Assembly: GCA_028673005.1 (NCBI GenBank)
Contig: CM054113.1
Coordinates: 71,124,500 to 71,188,499, forward strand
DNA: 64,000 bases
Direction: 5' to 3'
Source of the DNA: Tanypteryx hageni
Taxonomy: Eukaryota; Arthropoda; Insecta; Odonata; Petaluridae
How positions within the stretch are numbered: position 1 is the first letter of the stretch; every line of letters begins with the position of its first letter. Below, one piece after another: positions 47,128 through 57,804 of the stretch. The notes under the pieces are model-generated. The model was given only the letters and a program-made list of their open reading frames with translations, was not told the origin of the DNA and searched no databases. Position numbers and translations under genes: made by a program.

Positions 47128-48245
47128 TAGTCTTTCAATAACTGAAACTGAAGAAATAGCTTGCAATGCCATCTCTTATTTACATGGATAATTAACTGAT
47201 CTTGAATTTATTTCAATGTCATAGGCCTACAATATTGAGTTTGGTAACAATACTTGTTGCCATGGAAAGGAAAACTTTTTCATTAAAAAAAAGATATTTT
47301 TGTTTAAATCTCCATTTTGGAAAAATTTGATCTGTATTTTAACTTTCACCGTACGAAAATAAAACTTCATAATGTTCTTCGTCCTCAGGTTTAAGTGCTG
47401 ATTTTGTAGAATGATTTTTAGTAATTTTATTGTACAAATGAAAAATAGTCTACACTCATCTCCATGTTTTAAAATAGGGAAAATGAAAACAGAAAATACT
47501 TTTAATAATAAACTAGTGGAATGAATCGGTTTAAAAACCTACGTACCACCCTATACATGTTATTGCGGTTAAAATGACACATTCCACTTGTCTCTATGTT
47601 GTGCAGCTTTTTAGTTATAGATACATACTTAAACTAGACTGGACACTGCCTCAGACACATAATTACTTTATATATAGTATGATTATGATATGCTAGTCTT
47701 TTAATATTTGAAACTGAAGAAATAGCTTGTTATGCCATCTCTTATTTACATGGATAAATAATTCATTTAATTAATTTCAATGTCAAAGGCTTAGGATATT
47801 GAGTTTGGCAACAATATCAGTCGCCATGGAAAGGAAAACCTTTTCATTAAAAAAACTAAAGATTTTGTAGTTTAAAGTTCAATTTTGGAAAGAATCGATC
47901 CGTATTTGAAATTTTACCATAGGAAAATGAAACTTCATTATTTTCTTCATCCTAAAGTTCAAGTCCTGACTTTGTATGATGATTTTTAGTCATTTTAATG
48001 TACAAATGAAAAATAGTCTATACTCATCTTCATGTTTTTAAATGGGGAAAATGAAAACAAAATATTTACAAATATAAATTTCTCGAGTGAATCTATTTAA
48101 AAACCAGCCTAACACTATACTCTTTATTGCAGTTAAAATGACACATTCAACTTGTCTCTACTTTATGTAGTTTTTGGCATGACCAGACACTCCCTCAGAT
48201 ACTCGATTATTTTTTTATATAGTATGATACCACATATTGTCTTAA
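47128..48245 (+). repeat. Tandem duplication of about 560 bp
   Basis: Unit 1 (47128-47690) and unit 2 (about 47692-48245) share, in order, TGAAACTGAAGAAATAGCTT, CCATCTCTTATTTACATGGA, CCATGGAAAGGAAAAC, ACAAATGAAAAATAGTCTA and TATATAGTATGAT. Divergence is moderate, so the event is not very recent. Confidence 0.8.
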
Positions 48246-48275
48246 TGTTTTTAATACACATACATAATTGTAAAT

Positions 48276-48467
48276 GATGGCCTTGACAGAGTGGTGGCTA
48301 GCGCATCTGACTCCCAATGCTAGGGTCGCGAGTTCGAATCCTGCCTTAGTCATGGTTGTATGTGATTGTCTTTGTTATCATTTCAATATTGTTAAATCGT
48401 TATTGATATTCAGTGTAATTGGCCTTGTGCTGTTTCTGAGTTCTTGCTAATAAATAAATAAAATAAT
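48276..48467 (+). repeat. tRNA-derived SINE
   Basis: A-box-like AGAGTGGTGGCTAGCGC is followed at the right distance by the B box GCGAGTTCGAATCCTGCC (core GTTCGAATC at 48332-48340). A non-tRNA body and an A-rich tail (taataaataaataaaataa) follow. The total is about 190 bp, typical of a SINE rather than a functional tRNA. Confidence 0.8.
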
Positions 48468-48738
48468 TTTAGTACTAATCTTGCATTATAAAATGACACA
48501 ATAAAAAACTCTTATTATTAATTTCCTTATCATAGTCATCCCTCTCTCCTATATAGAGAAAACTGGTGCTTTTTGCTTCTTGAATATTTTCAGGGGGTCA
48601 TGGCTACCAAACATTCAGATGGGGAGTGGGAGGGTCACCTGATGAATATGCCTGAGAATCACTGATATAGACTTTACTAGATATATATATATATAATTAT
48701 AGATAGACGTTCCTTACAGAGGAGTAAAATATAACATG

Positions 48739-49420
48739 CTAGTAAAAGGTGCTTGCATAGTGCAAGCATTTCATCTCACCTTGAAAAATCATTCTTTTTT
48801 CTGAGATATTTCATCATTGGAAATATTTCTTTAATTCAAAAGATTTCTCCTCTGCACCGATTTTCGTTTTACCTTTCCACATAGGGTTAATAATGCCACA
48901 CATTTCTGACAAATTTTAAAGTTGTAGCACATTTAGAGGTTAAATAACATTTATCTGTTTAAAATCAAATAATTTGTAACAGTTGCAATAATAATATCAT
49001 ACAGACAATGAAGTTTTTATTCGTTTATGTAGACTAAGATCTAATTTATTGAAAAATTTCAGCTCCCTATCTTGCTCGGTATCACCTAGACATTTACCTA
49101 TTTGTTTATACTTGAAGAATTTTTAAATGCCAAACAAATTTAAACATCAAAATTTGTATAAACCCTATTCGGTTTTTTATAAATCCTACCTAATAAAAAC
49201 GTTTTAGCACCGTAGCACATTCAGAAATACATAAAACTTTAAAATTTATTTTTTAAATTTTGAATTTGTAGCGGCAGTATTGTTGAACTTTTTCAAGATT
49301 TTTGTTTTTTTGGTCAGTTTTGCGCATAGTTCTACCAATAAAAAAATTTCGAGTCTGCCGCTCTTCTGGAAGTGCCTAAACATTAGTATCCTCCTATATA
49401 TATGTTACTCCTCCTCTGTA
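48739..49420 (-). mobile_element. Helitron-like unit B1 of tandem array
   Basis: The 3' end is at CTAG 48739-48742 with hairpin GCTTGCATAGTGCAAGC beside it. The body runs rightward to CTCCTCTGTAAGGAATGTCT near 49410, which marks the 5' end. The base after CTAG on the element strand is C rather than T, a decayed site. Confidence 0.65.
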
Positions 49421-49444
49421 AGGAATGTCTATACACATATGATA

Positions 49445-50218
49445 CTAGCAGAAGGTTCTTGCAATCTGCAGGCATTTCATCTCACCTTGAAAAAACATTC
49501 CTTTTTCAGACAGACATTTCATCATTACAAATATTCTTTTAATTCTAAATATTTCACCTCTGCAGCGACTTTCGTTTTTCCCACATGTAAAAATAATAAT
49601 TTAAAACAATCCCCAAATGTTGTAATTTAAAATTTTTTACACTTTCTTCATTATGGGGTACTATTGCTACACATTTTAGCCAATTTTTAACGTTGTAGCA
49701 CTTCTAGATGTAAAATAATATGTTTCTAATTGTTTAAATTTAAATAATTTTAACGGCCGCCGCAATTCATATATGGTAAAATTGAAATGTTTATTTGTGC
49801 AAATTCACTACTCTGTAAATAATTTGAAAATTTCAGCTTCCTAGCTCATCCCGTAGTACCTAAACAGTTATCTATTTGTTTAAACTTTAAGAATTTTTAA
49901 CTGCCAAAGAAATTAAAATATCAAAATTTGTATAATCCTTATTTCGTTTTTTTAGGAATTCTACATATTAAAAAAATTTCAGCTCCTTGGCACATTCGGA
50001 AATACATAAACCTTGAAAATTTGTTTAAACAATTGCGAATTTTTAGCGGCCGCATTGTTGCACTTTTTCAAGACTTTCGTTTTTTCTAGTCGGTTTTGCA
50101 CAAAATCCTACCTAAGAAAAAAATTTCGTATCTCCAGCTAATCTGGAAGTGCCTAAACATTAGTATTCTCCTATATATCATTATATATCGACGACTCTTA
50201 CAGAGGAGAAGGAGGATA
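49445..50218 (-). mobile_element. Helitron-like unit B2 of tandem array
   Basis: CTAG at 49445-49448, followed by a diverged hairpin (cttgcaatctgcagg). The body contains AACGGCCGCCGCAATTCATA near 49750. The 5' end lies near 50218, where the minus strand reads TCCTCCTTCTCCTCTGTAAG. It starts within about 25 bases of the end of B1. Confidence 0.7.
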
Positions 50219-50225
50219 TAACATA

Positions 50226-50590
50226 CTAGTAGTTGGTGCTTGCATACTGCAAGCATTTCATCTCACCTTGAAAAAACATTAATTTTTCAGACAGACATTT
50301 CATCATTACAAATAGTCTTTTAATTCTAAAGATTTCACATCCGCAGCGATTTTCGTTTTTCCCACATGTAAAAATAATAGTTTAAAACAATCCCCAAATG
50401 TTGAAAGTTTAAAAATTTTACACTTTCTTCATTATAAGTTACTAATGCTACACATTTTAGCCAAATTTTAAAGTTGTAGCACTTCTAGAAGTAAAATAAT
50501 ATTTTTCTAATTGTTTAAATTTAAATAATTTTTAACGGCCGCCGCAATTCATATATGGTAAAAGTGAAATGTTTATTAAACCAAATTCAC
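50226..50590 (-). mobile_element. Helitron-like unit B3 of tandem array (truncated)
   Basis: CTAG at 50226-50229, hairpin GCTTGCATACTGCAAGC intact. The body matches B2 and 42700-43240 but is cut near 50590, where an inverted copy of the same end takes over. Confidence 0.75.
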
Positions 50591-50721
50591 TAGAAAATCG
50601 CTGCTGAGGTGAAATATTTAGAATTAAAAGACTATTTGTAATGATGAAATGTCTGTCTGAAAAATGAATGTTTTTTCAAAGTGAAATGAAATGCTTGCAG
50701 TATGCAAGCACCAACTACTAG
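50591..50721 (+). mobile_element. Helitron-like 3' end, family B, plus orientation
   Basis: Short plus-strand copy ending in hairpin GCTTGCAGTATGCAAGC (50693-50709) and CTAG (50718-50721) followed by T. With B3 it forms a large palindrome. A further plus-oriented 5' end (TCCTCCTCCTCCTCCTATGT) begins at about 50742. Confidence 0.7.
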
Positions 50722-50741
50722 TATGTTATATATATGTTATA

Positions 50742-51289
50742 TCCTCCTCCTCCTCCTATGTAAGAGTCGTCGATATATAATGATAACATATAGGAGGATA
50801 CTAATATCCACCGCAAACTACAAGAACTAGAGAGCTGAAAGTTTTAGTTTTGTAGATATGATGAAGAAACCTTCAGATAAAATGAGACTTCTCACCTAAG
50901 TGACATGAGTTCGACTCCAGAAATTCCGAAAGTTGTATTTTTTCCCATAAGAAAAGCATTGCGTCATTTTTGTAAAATAATTTTGGGCATTTGCCGGTAA
51001 GCTAGAAAGATGAAATTTTCAGTGTTGCTAGATGGCCGCAATATCTATTTGGAATTATTGTCACTTTTGCTTGCAGTGTCTTGGGTTCGACTCCAGAGAC
51101 CCCGGAATATATCCCATAAGTTAGCATGGGAAAACGCAATCCAGTGTGTAGACCAATCTAATAAGTTAAGGAAGCTAAAATTTTGCAAGATTATAGAACT
51201 TTTCTCATAACCAACTATAAAAATGGAAAATTTTAAAATTGTAAATTTTAGGGGTTGTTTTAACCCCATTTGAACATTAAAGTTTAATA
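50742..51289. other. Repeat-derived sequence, unassigned
   Basis: Begins like a family B 5' end, then changes to sequence with two tRNA-B-box-like phrases (GAGTTCGACTCCAGA near 50908 and GGGTTCGACTCCAGAGA near 51084) that also occur in other Helitron-type repeats here. No boundaries could be set. Confidence 0.35.
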
Positions 51290-51840
51290 ATTTTTTAGGT
51301 ACTTTGGGATGAGCTAGGAAGCTGCAATTTTCAAATTATTTACAGAACAGTGCATTTGCACAAATAAACATTTCAATCTCTCCATAATTAAAATTAATTA
51401 ATTTTTAACGGCAGCAATAACAATTTCATGGATACACTGAAAAGTTTATTCGTTTGTAAAGAATAATCTCTAAATAACTTAAAATTTCAGCTCCCTATCT
51501 TGCCTGGTAGTACCTAAACATTAATCTATTTGTTTAAACTTTAAGAATTTTGAACTGCCAAAGAAATTAAAATATCAAAATTTCTATAATTCCTATTTCG
51601 TATTTTTACAAACCCTACCTCTAAAAAAAATTTCAGCTCCGTAGCATATTCGGAAATACATAAACCTTGAAAATTTGTTTAAACAAATGCAAATTTTTAG
51701 CGGCCGCATTGTTGCACTTTTTTTATTTTCGTTTTTTCTAGTCGGTTTTGCACAAAATCCTAGCTAAGAAAAAAATTTCGAATCTCCAGCTCATCTGGAA
51801 GTGCCTAAACATTAGTAAGCTCCTATATCCTCCTCTGTAA
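51290..51840 (-). mobile_element. Helitron-like unit B4, 3' end missing
   Basis: The body matches B2 (AAACATTAGTA, GAAGTGCCTAAACATTAGTA, AGCGGCCGCATTGTTGCACT) and the 5' end CCTCCTCTGTAAGGAACGTC lies at about 51832. The hairpin and CTAG terminus are absent. Confidence 0.6.
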
Positions 51841-51863
51841 GGAACGTCTATATATAATGATAT

Positions 51864-51867
51864 ACAT

Positions 51868-51955
<88 letters not shown>
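51864..51955 (+). repeat. (CA)n-(TA)n microsatellite
   Basis: About 14 CA units followed by over 30 TA units without interruption. Confidence 0.95.
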
Positions 51956-51958
<3 letters not shown>

Positions 51959-52189
51959 TACATACATATATATTCAGGCCCTTTGACATCAGAAAACTAT
52001 CTTACCTTGAGCAGAATTCGAACGACCTCAGGCTTGTATGACTCTTCATGAGTCATGGATTAAAACAACTATGCCACGATGAGCATGACAAATAATAGAG
52101 GAATCAATCTATATGTGTTGGTCATGCGCTATAAAATCTATGAAAATCGAAATAGAGTCTAAATTTCACATGAATGCTTTATTTACATA

Positions 52190-52400
52190 GTAAATGACGA
52201 AAATATATTTGGAAAAATGACCTGGGTTTGACTCTAAGGAAGACATTTCTATTTTCCATAAAATATCACATAAACATCGACTTTTCAGCATGCAAGTTTT
52301 TATTCTTTTTGAGATCTAAATTAGAAAGAATTAAACCATGATCTTTGGATCTGAACCATTTTAAAGAAAATTTAGTTTCTTATTCTGTTCATCTTGAGAC
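52190..52400 (+). repeat. Helitron-type interior fragment
   Basis: GTAAATGACGAAAATATATT, the tRNA-B-box-like CCTGGGTTTGACTCTAAGG and TTAGAAAGAATTAAACCATG match the interior of the element at 8.99-9.15 kb and, in part, 27.05 kb. No ends were found. Confidence 0.5.
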
Positions 52401-52845
52401 GAAACTGTCTCATTTTACATTAATCTCTCGTAATACTAAAAGTACTTGAAAATAGTTAAACGATACGATACACTGGCTAAATAACACGAAATATACTAAC
52501 AATTATATTGCAGTGACAATACAAAGCAACAATATAGAATGTCCACTTGAGGAAACACAAATAATATGGAAGGAATTCGACTCACTGGGTAATCTCTCGC
52601 AGGTGCGTTCGCCTCTCTCTGAGTCCTCTCTCGTTCTCCCACTCTCCGTCTCTATCTCTCTCTCTGCCCACTCCTCGTCGCGAGGTTGTCGGATTGGGAA
52701 TCACCTCTAGTTTGCGGTGAAGTTCGAGTAGAGGGCACTGCACTCGCGAACAGTAATTGGTTCCAGGGTCTTGCTAGTAGTGTCCTCTTCCGGGCTAATG
52801 TCTGTTGCTATAATAGAAGGCATTCTGTACGTACGTGCAAAGCCA

Positions 52846-52922
52846 AAGTACTCACATCTGCCGAAGTACGAGCATATGCCAGGGTACGAGCATATGCCAG
52901 GGTACGAGCCTATGCAGGGGTT
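52846..52922 (+). repeat. 18-bp tandem repeat, about 4 copies
   Basis: Unit GGGTACGAGCATATGCCA with small changes. In one plus frame it would read YEHMPG repeats, but no surrounding gene is recognised. Confidence 0.85.
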
Positions 52923-53750
52923 CATCGTTTGCTGGAGTTCGTCGTTTGATAGAGTTTGAACACAAAAACTTCTGGTGAACACGAAAAACTGATAGGGAAC
53001 TCGATAAATTGTCAAAAATAGAAAAATGCTGCAATCTTTATCTGCCTACAGTTCGAAATCCCACATGTTAAACATTCAATTCACATTCCATATTTACCCG
53101 AAAGGAAGACGAGGTTTTTTCACAAAAATGCCATTAAAAATATTAGGTATCATCTTAGAATGGAGTATGAGGATTTAAGGTGAGAATATACCCCTATTTT
53201 AAATGCACCATGAAACACCCAGATGTCAAGTATATGTCCGTTAAAATATTTATTATTTCATAAAGCAATATATCGTATTTAATTAATTACTACAATACTT
53301 TCAAAATTTAAGACCAAATTTCTTAAAATTGCTACCATAGACCAATGGTTTCACTTCAGCGGTAGGTGTTTAGAGCTGAACAGGTAATTGCGTGACAAGT
53401 TGAAAAAAAATTACTACAGCTGGGTGGTTGTGCGTAATATGAAACACGAAGCCATGTAGGAACCAATTAAGGTGTCTAGTAATACAATGTAAACAAGCCT
53501 GATACAATTTAAACGTATCTACTAGAATTTAAAAATGATGCTCTGCGTTTGGTATGCCAATGGCAGACGTAAAGTGGACATGAGTTTCAGAGTGTAGAAA
53601 ATTTACAAGAGCACTTGAGTAGCACACGCTTTGCTGAGTTTTAAAGTGAAATAGTGACAAGTTATTATTTATAACTTTTAAATAAGATAGCCCAAACAAT
53701 GGCAGATCGCATAGAGACAAAAGGAACTGCGGTAAGAGGGAATGTATCGA
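52923..53750. other. No recognised gene
   Basis: Leads into the pogo-type pseudogene; it may include that element's 5' terminal region, though no terminal repeat pair was found. Confidence 0.4.
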
Positions 53751-53754
53751 AAGG

Positions 53755-54764
53755 AATTAGAAGTAGTTACGACTGAAATTTTAAGTTAATGGTCGTGTGC
53801 TGTGCTGAAGAAACAAATAATTGTGCAGCAGGGAGGAAATACAATGTGACTGAAGGAAATGTGCGAAGGTGGAAGCAAGCAAAAGAGAAACTTGAAGGTG
53901 CTAACTCAACACAGAGATCATTTAGTGGACCAAAACGAGGCCATTTTCATTCCACACCAAGAATTTAAGGCTAGTAATGGATGGTATGTGCGTATGATGC
54001 ATCGTAATGGTTTTAGCCTGCGACGAAGAACTTCACTTTGCCAGCATCTACCTTCCGACTTCATGGACAAACTAATAACTTTCCAGAGGCATGTAATTCG
54101 GTTGCGGAAAAGTCACAATTACCTTCTGAGCCAAATGGGTAATGCATATGAGACACCCATTTACTTCGACATGTCATCATAAAAACTTCCAGTAATGAAA
54201 AACTGCGCATTACTGTAATGCTGGCTGTATTAGCGGACAGAACAAAGTTGCTGCCGTATGTTATTTTAAAGCGCAAAACAGTGCCTAAGGAAGTACTACC
54301 TAATGGAATAATTGTTAAATGTCAAGGCCAAGGATGGATGTCAGCTGATTTAATGAAGGACTGGCTAAGCATAGTGTGGAATAGATGACCTGAGGCACTT
54401 TTAAGGCAGACAGCAATGCTCGTCTTAGATGCGTTCAAAGGCCACCTTACAGAGGAAGTTCAAAATACCCTTCATGATATGTATACTGACCTTGTAGTTA
54501 TATCAGGAGGTATGACATCACAAATTCAAGTGCTAGATGTTGTAGGGATTAAGGATTACATAAAGTCATTTTATTCAGAAAGGCTTTTGGCAGGGGACCA
54601 TGCATTAACTCCTACAGGGAAAATTAAGAAGCCCAGTATACCACTTCTCTGTAATTGGATCATTGCAGCATGGAAAAAATATATCCCAATCAAGAGAGTT
54701 TAAGAAATGCTGCATATCAAATTCCATGGATGATATAGAAGACAACTTGCTCAAATTTGAATAA
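53755..54764 (+). pseudogene. pogo-type transposase pseudogene (Brinker HTH plus DDE)
   Basis: The plus-strand N-terminus reads NFKLMVVCCAEETNNCAAGR and NVTEGNVRRWKQAKEKLEGA, the Brinker-type DNA-binding domain. After a deletion of roughly 35 codons near 53960 it resumes with WYVRMMHRNGFSLRRRTSLC, then the DDE domain: ETPIYFDMSS, LRITVMLAVLADRTKLLPYV-like sequence, MLVLDAFKGHLTEEVQNTLH and SQIQVLDVVGIKDY. The first catalytic aspartate (in a NADET-type motif) is tyrosine here. The second and third (LDAFKGH, VLDV) remain. Stop codons near 53965, 54179 and 54388 and a frameshift near 54685 break it. The original C-terminus ends at TAA 54762-54764. Confidence 0.85.
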
Positions 54765-55344
54765 ATACGGTATTTTGAGGAAATCTGGCCATTTTAATGG
54801 GATGTTGCCTTGCCAACGATTTACATTGTTAAACCTAAAAATCCTAATGTTATTTCAACCCTTATGAGTGAAAGCATGCTTTGAATGCTTTTAATACAAG
54901 AGAAGGAAGGAGAAGGAAATTATTTGTTGCGTTATATGTGAGGAATACATACAACAATATCATATGCATATTAAAATTACTTAGAATCATCATAGAAGAT
55001 CAAGACTTGAAACAACGAATGCCTAAAATAACGAAAGTTTGTTTTTTCACCATTGATTTTTTAATACATGTCGAATCGATCAACAGATCAGTTTTTAACA
55101 TGAGAATTTGATGTATTCTTAGTGATTTGCATTGTTGCCAGTTTCGTGTAATTGCGTACCATTGACTTTGATAACAGCTTCGCATCGCATCTATTCATGA
55201 AATTTTAATTAAAAACTTTCCCGTAGAATTTCAATGGGCTTCTCCCTAGTTAGTTAATAAAGTTCATTTTTGAAAAATATAAAAACATTCATATATTTCA
55301 CATTAAGACTAAAAATAAAAAAGAAAAATAAATAAAAATAATAA
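54765..55344. other. No recognised feature
   Basis: AT-rich. Nothing supported, apart from a probable 3' remnant of the pogo element at its start. Confidence 0.4.
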
Positions 55345-56132
55345 TAATGCAGGCTGGTTTCCCAACGTTGATGTCTCAAATTGATAAGTTATATTGACAG
55401 GAAATGTTTCAGCATGTGTTAGTCATTCCAAGGAATTCTCATTCCATAAATACCATTTGTAAGTCATAGTTGATCAATGATAGAGAAAAATTGAAAACAA
55501 ATTAATAGAGCATTATCAGGTTTAAAATAGTAAAAGCAATGTCAACATCTCTTTCTGACATTATATTTTGCATGTATTTTTTTGTAAATAAACGAATTTA
55601 ATATATGGTATTGTTTATACGTTAATATGTATGGATCAACTGTCCATTGTTGAAGGGTAGTCGAGTGAAAAAGAAAATAATCCATTTGTTCACTCGTCTA
55701 TGCTCAAGCTGTTTGGTAATAATTGTCTCCATGGGAACAATCTGATAAAATGTAAAAAGTGCTGTTTTTGTATAAATTCAAGAAATATGATCAATTATCA
55801 AAATTCTACTATACGAATTAGAATCTGCATTTTTTCCCCTTGGAACAGTACAAAACCTTGCTCTGATATCACAATTTTAAGATATTTTAAAGTATTAAAG
55901 AACACATCTCTGCACGATGGATTTGAGACTTCCTATGTAAAATAAATAAGGAAAAAAAATTCCTGGAATCAAACCCGGGATTTCAATCTTCACCAAGTAA
56001 AATAGGTAGGCCCTGGCAGCACAAGCCTCATACCAAGTTTCATGTAAATCAGTCCATTAATGCAAAAGTTGCTATTAGGGGGCACACAGACAGGACCATT
56101 TCATAAGACTATGTTTCCTTTGGAAACAAGCC
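55345..56132 (-). mobile_element. Helitron-type fragment, copy of 28660-29520
   Basis: It shares GGAAATGTTTCAG, GTCATTCCAAGGAATTCTCA, CATAAATACCATTTGTAAGT and GGATTTGAGACTTCCTATGT with the intronic element at 28.66-29.52 kb, in the same orientation. It also shares the GCCTCATACCAA segment near 56027 and CACACAGAC-containing sequence near 56083. Both ends are lost. Being in two places, the block is a repeat and not a gene. Confidence 0.7.
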
Positions 56133-56212
56133 TAAAATGTGTTTTGTTGTTTTTATTTTTCTTAGTGCAAATGAAAGTATTTATAAAAATTTATTATTTT
56201 CCAGCCGTAAAT

Positions 56213-56720
56213 ATGAGCAAAGTCAAATGCGCATTCAACAATGAGTTACAAAAAACGTATACGTGCTTTTCAATTAAAACTTCCAAATACGACACCCTTT
56301 GTACCATTTGCAATTCTGTCGTGTCTTTAGGAAATAAAGGAAAACATGATTTAATGCAACATTTGGGTTTCCAAAAACATACATCATTGGTTCAATCGGG
56401 CGAAAGCTAGAAAAAAGTATGTGATGTTTTTACTATAATTTTTTAAAAATAAACAGTAAGGTGTCTGTAGAAAGAACGCTGGCGTTTCACACGTTAAAAC
56501 ACCATTTCAGTTTTTGATCTACAGTTTGCACAAACAAATTATTATCAACTATTTTTGACGATTTTGAAATAGCAAAGATAATTTCATTTGCCAAGACTAA
56601 CAATAAGAGCAGAGCTATTGCTAATAATGTTATTGCACCTTACTGTCTCCAGAATATAATGCAGTCACTTTTCGAAATTATACCTTATATCACTGTCAAC
56701 GGATGGAGGTAAACAGGGGT
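56213..56720 (+). pseudogene. hAT transposase fragment with BED-like zinc finger
   Basis: From ATG 56213 the plus frame reads MSKVKCAFNNELQKTY, then a C-C-H-H finger: CTICNS...GKHDLMQHLGFQKH. This arrangement begins many hAT transposases. After the stop at 56408, a degenerate continuation around 56460-56690 reads VERTLAFHTLKHHFSF and, later, IIPYITVNG, as in the same family. No dimerisation domain and no terminal repeats were recognised. It is a short dead fragment. Confidence 0.65.
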
Positions 56721-56920
56721 CATACAAAATGCTATTATAGAGAAATAGAGAAATGGTTAATTTATACAAAACATTTTGTACTTTGGCTGTAAATCGCAAT
56801 AAAAGTTGTTTTCATACCAAATTTTATTTGTCTTCTTTTGTCCTCTTTTTTCGTAATTTTTTAAATCATTTGTCCTCTTTTCACAAAGTCATAGTCTGGT
56901 CACCTTACCCCCAGTTTATA

Positions 56921-57509
56921 CAGGATGTCCCAGGAGGAAAGGTCAATATTCTGGGAGGTGATAATATCGGTCATTCTAAGAAAAAAGTTCGATGGACAAG
57001 TGTCCTATTCCAAACAGTTTCCGAGATAGAGCTATTTGAATGTACAGTTGCCAAATTATTGATAAGAAAGAGATATTACGTACTGTTGCTAATATTTATT
57101 GTTCAAGTGAAAAGTTTGTTACAGTTTATACAATAGCACCCATTATGTGATCGAGCAGTTCATCTCGTGTATCCACTTTTCTTGTGTACACTTCACTCTT
57201 CATCCAACCCCATAAACAAAAATCTAACAGGGTTAGGTCTGGAGATCTTGGTAAAGGTGAAATTTTCGAAAATTTATTATAAACTGTAAAAAATTTTCAC
57301 TTGAACAATAAATATTAGCAACAGTACATAATATCTCTTTCTTATCAATAATTTTGCAACTGTACATTCAAATAGCTCTATCTCGGAAACTGTTTGGAAT
57401 AGGAAACTTGTCCATATGAACTTTTTTTCTTAGAATAACCGATACTATCACCTCCCAGAATATTGACCTTTCCTCCCAGAATATTGATCTTTCCTCCTGG
57501 GACACCCTG
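56921..57509. mobile_element. Mariner/IS630-type element reduced to long inverted repeats
   Basis: The left end CAGGATGTCCCAGGAGGAAA (preceded by TA) and the right end, from the minus strand, CAGGGTGTCCCAGGAGGAAA begin inverted arms of about 205 bp. These include GAAACTGTTTGGAATAGGA read on the minus strand and its match. The right arm has a 23-bp internal duplication (two CCCAGAATATTGA). The loop (57150-57250), on the minus strand, encodes RSPDLTLLDFCLWGWMKSEV, a C-terminal transposase motif with its catalytic aspartate, so the element derives from a coding one. Confidence 0.75.
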
Positions 57510-57804
57510 ATAGTAATAACATTGTTATTGTTTTTTAAACATATTTAGTATTAATAAGCACAGCCTGTAGTTCTTGAATCTTTACTTCTTGATGTGGAGT
57601 TAAGAAAAAATACATAGTAGACGTAATAACGCACCCAATGTTTTATTCGCATTATTTTAAGGAAAAACTGCAAAAATAATTTGAGTAAATATGGCAGTTC
57701 ACTTACAATTTAATGCATTCATAAAACACAATAAATAAATGATGACTCATATCTTTAATAATGGTGTTCATGTCCCTTTAATGATAATTGGGGCATTGGA
57801 AATG

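Larger units (their letters stand above)
46436..48664. mobile_element. hAT element with 8-bp target duplication
   Basis: The terminal repeats are CAGTGGTTCTCA at 46436 and CAGTGATTCTCA read from the right end at 48664, the pattern of Charlie-type hAT elements. The flanking octamers ATCTAGAC (46428-46435) and ATATAGAC (48665-48672) match at 7 of 8 positions. No transposase is seen. Inside lie the right arm of the large inverted repeat, a pyrimidine tract, a tandem duplication and a SINE. It is located in the intron after the last recognised transporter exon. Confidence 0.8.

Noticed and set aside
46828..47172. Open frames on both strands over the pyrimidine tract
   Set aside because: Same low-complexity effect as at 42 kb; it is the inverted copy.
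48276..48350. Functional tRNA gene
   Set aside because: A and B boxes are present but the cloverleaf is poor, and an A-rich-tailed SINE body follows.
48739..50721. CRISPR-like or satellite array
   Set aside because: The repeat units are about 700 bp with Helitron-type termini, and the window is clearly eukaryotic.
51738..52051. Frames reading runs of Ile-Tyr
   Set aside because: Translation of the (CA)n-(TA)n microsatellite.
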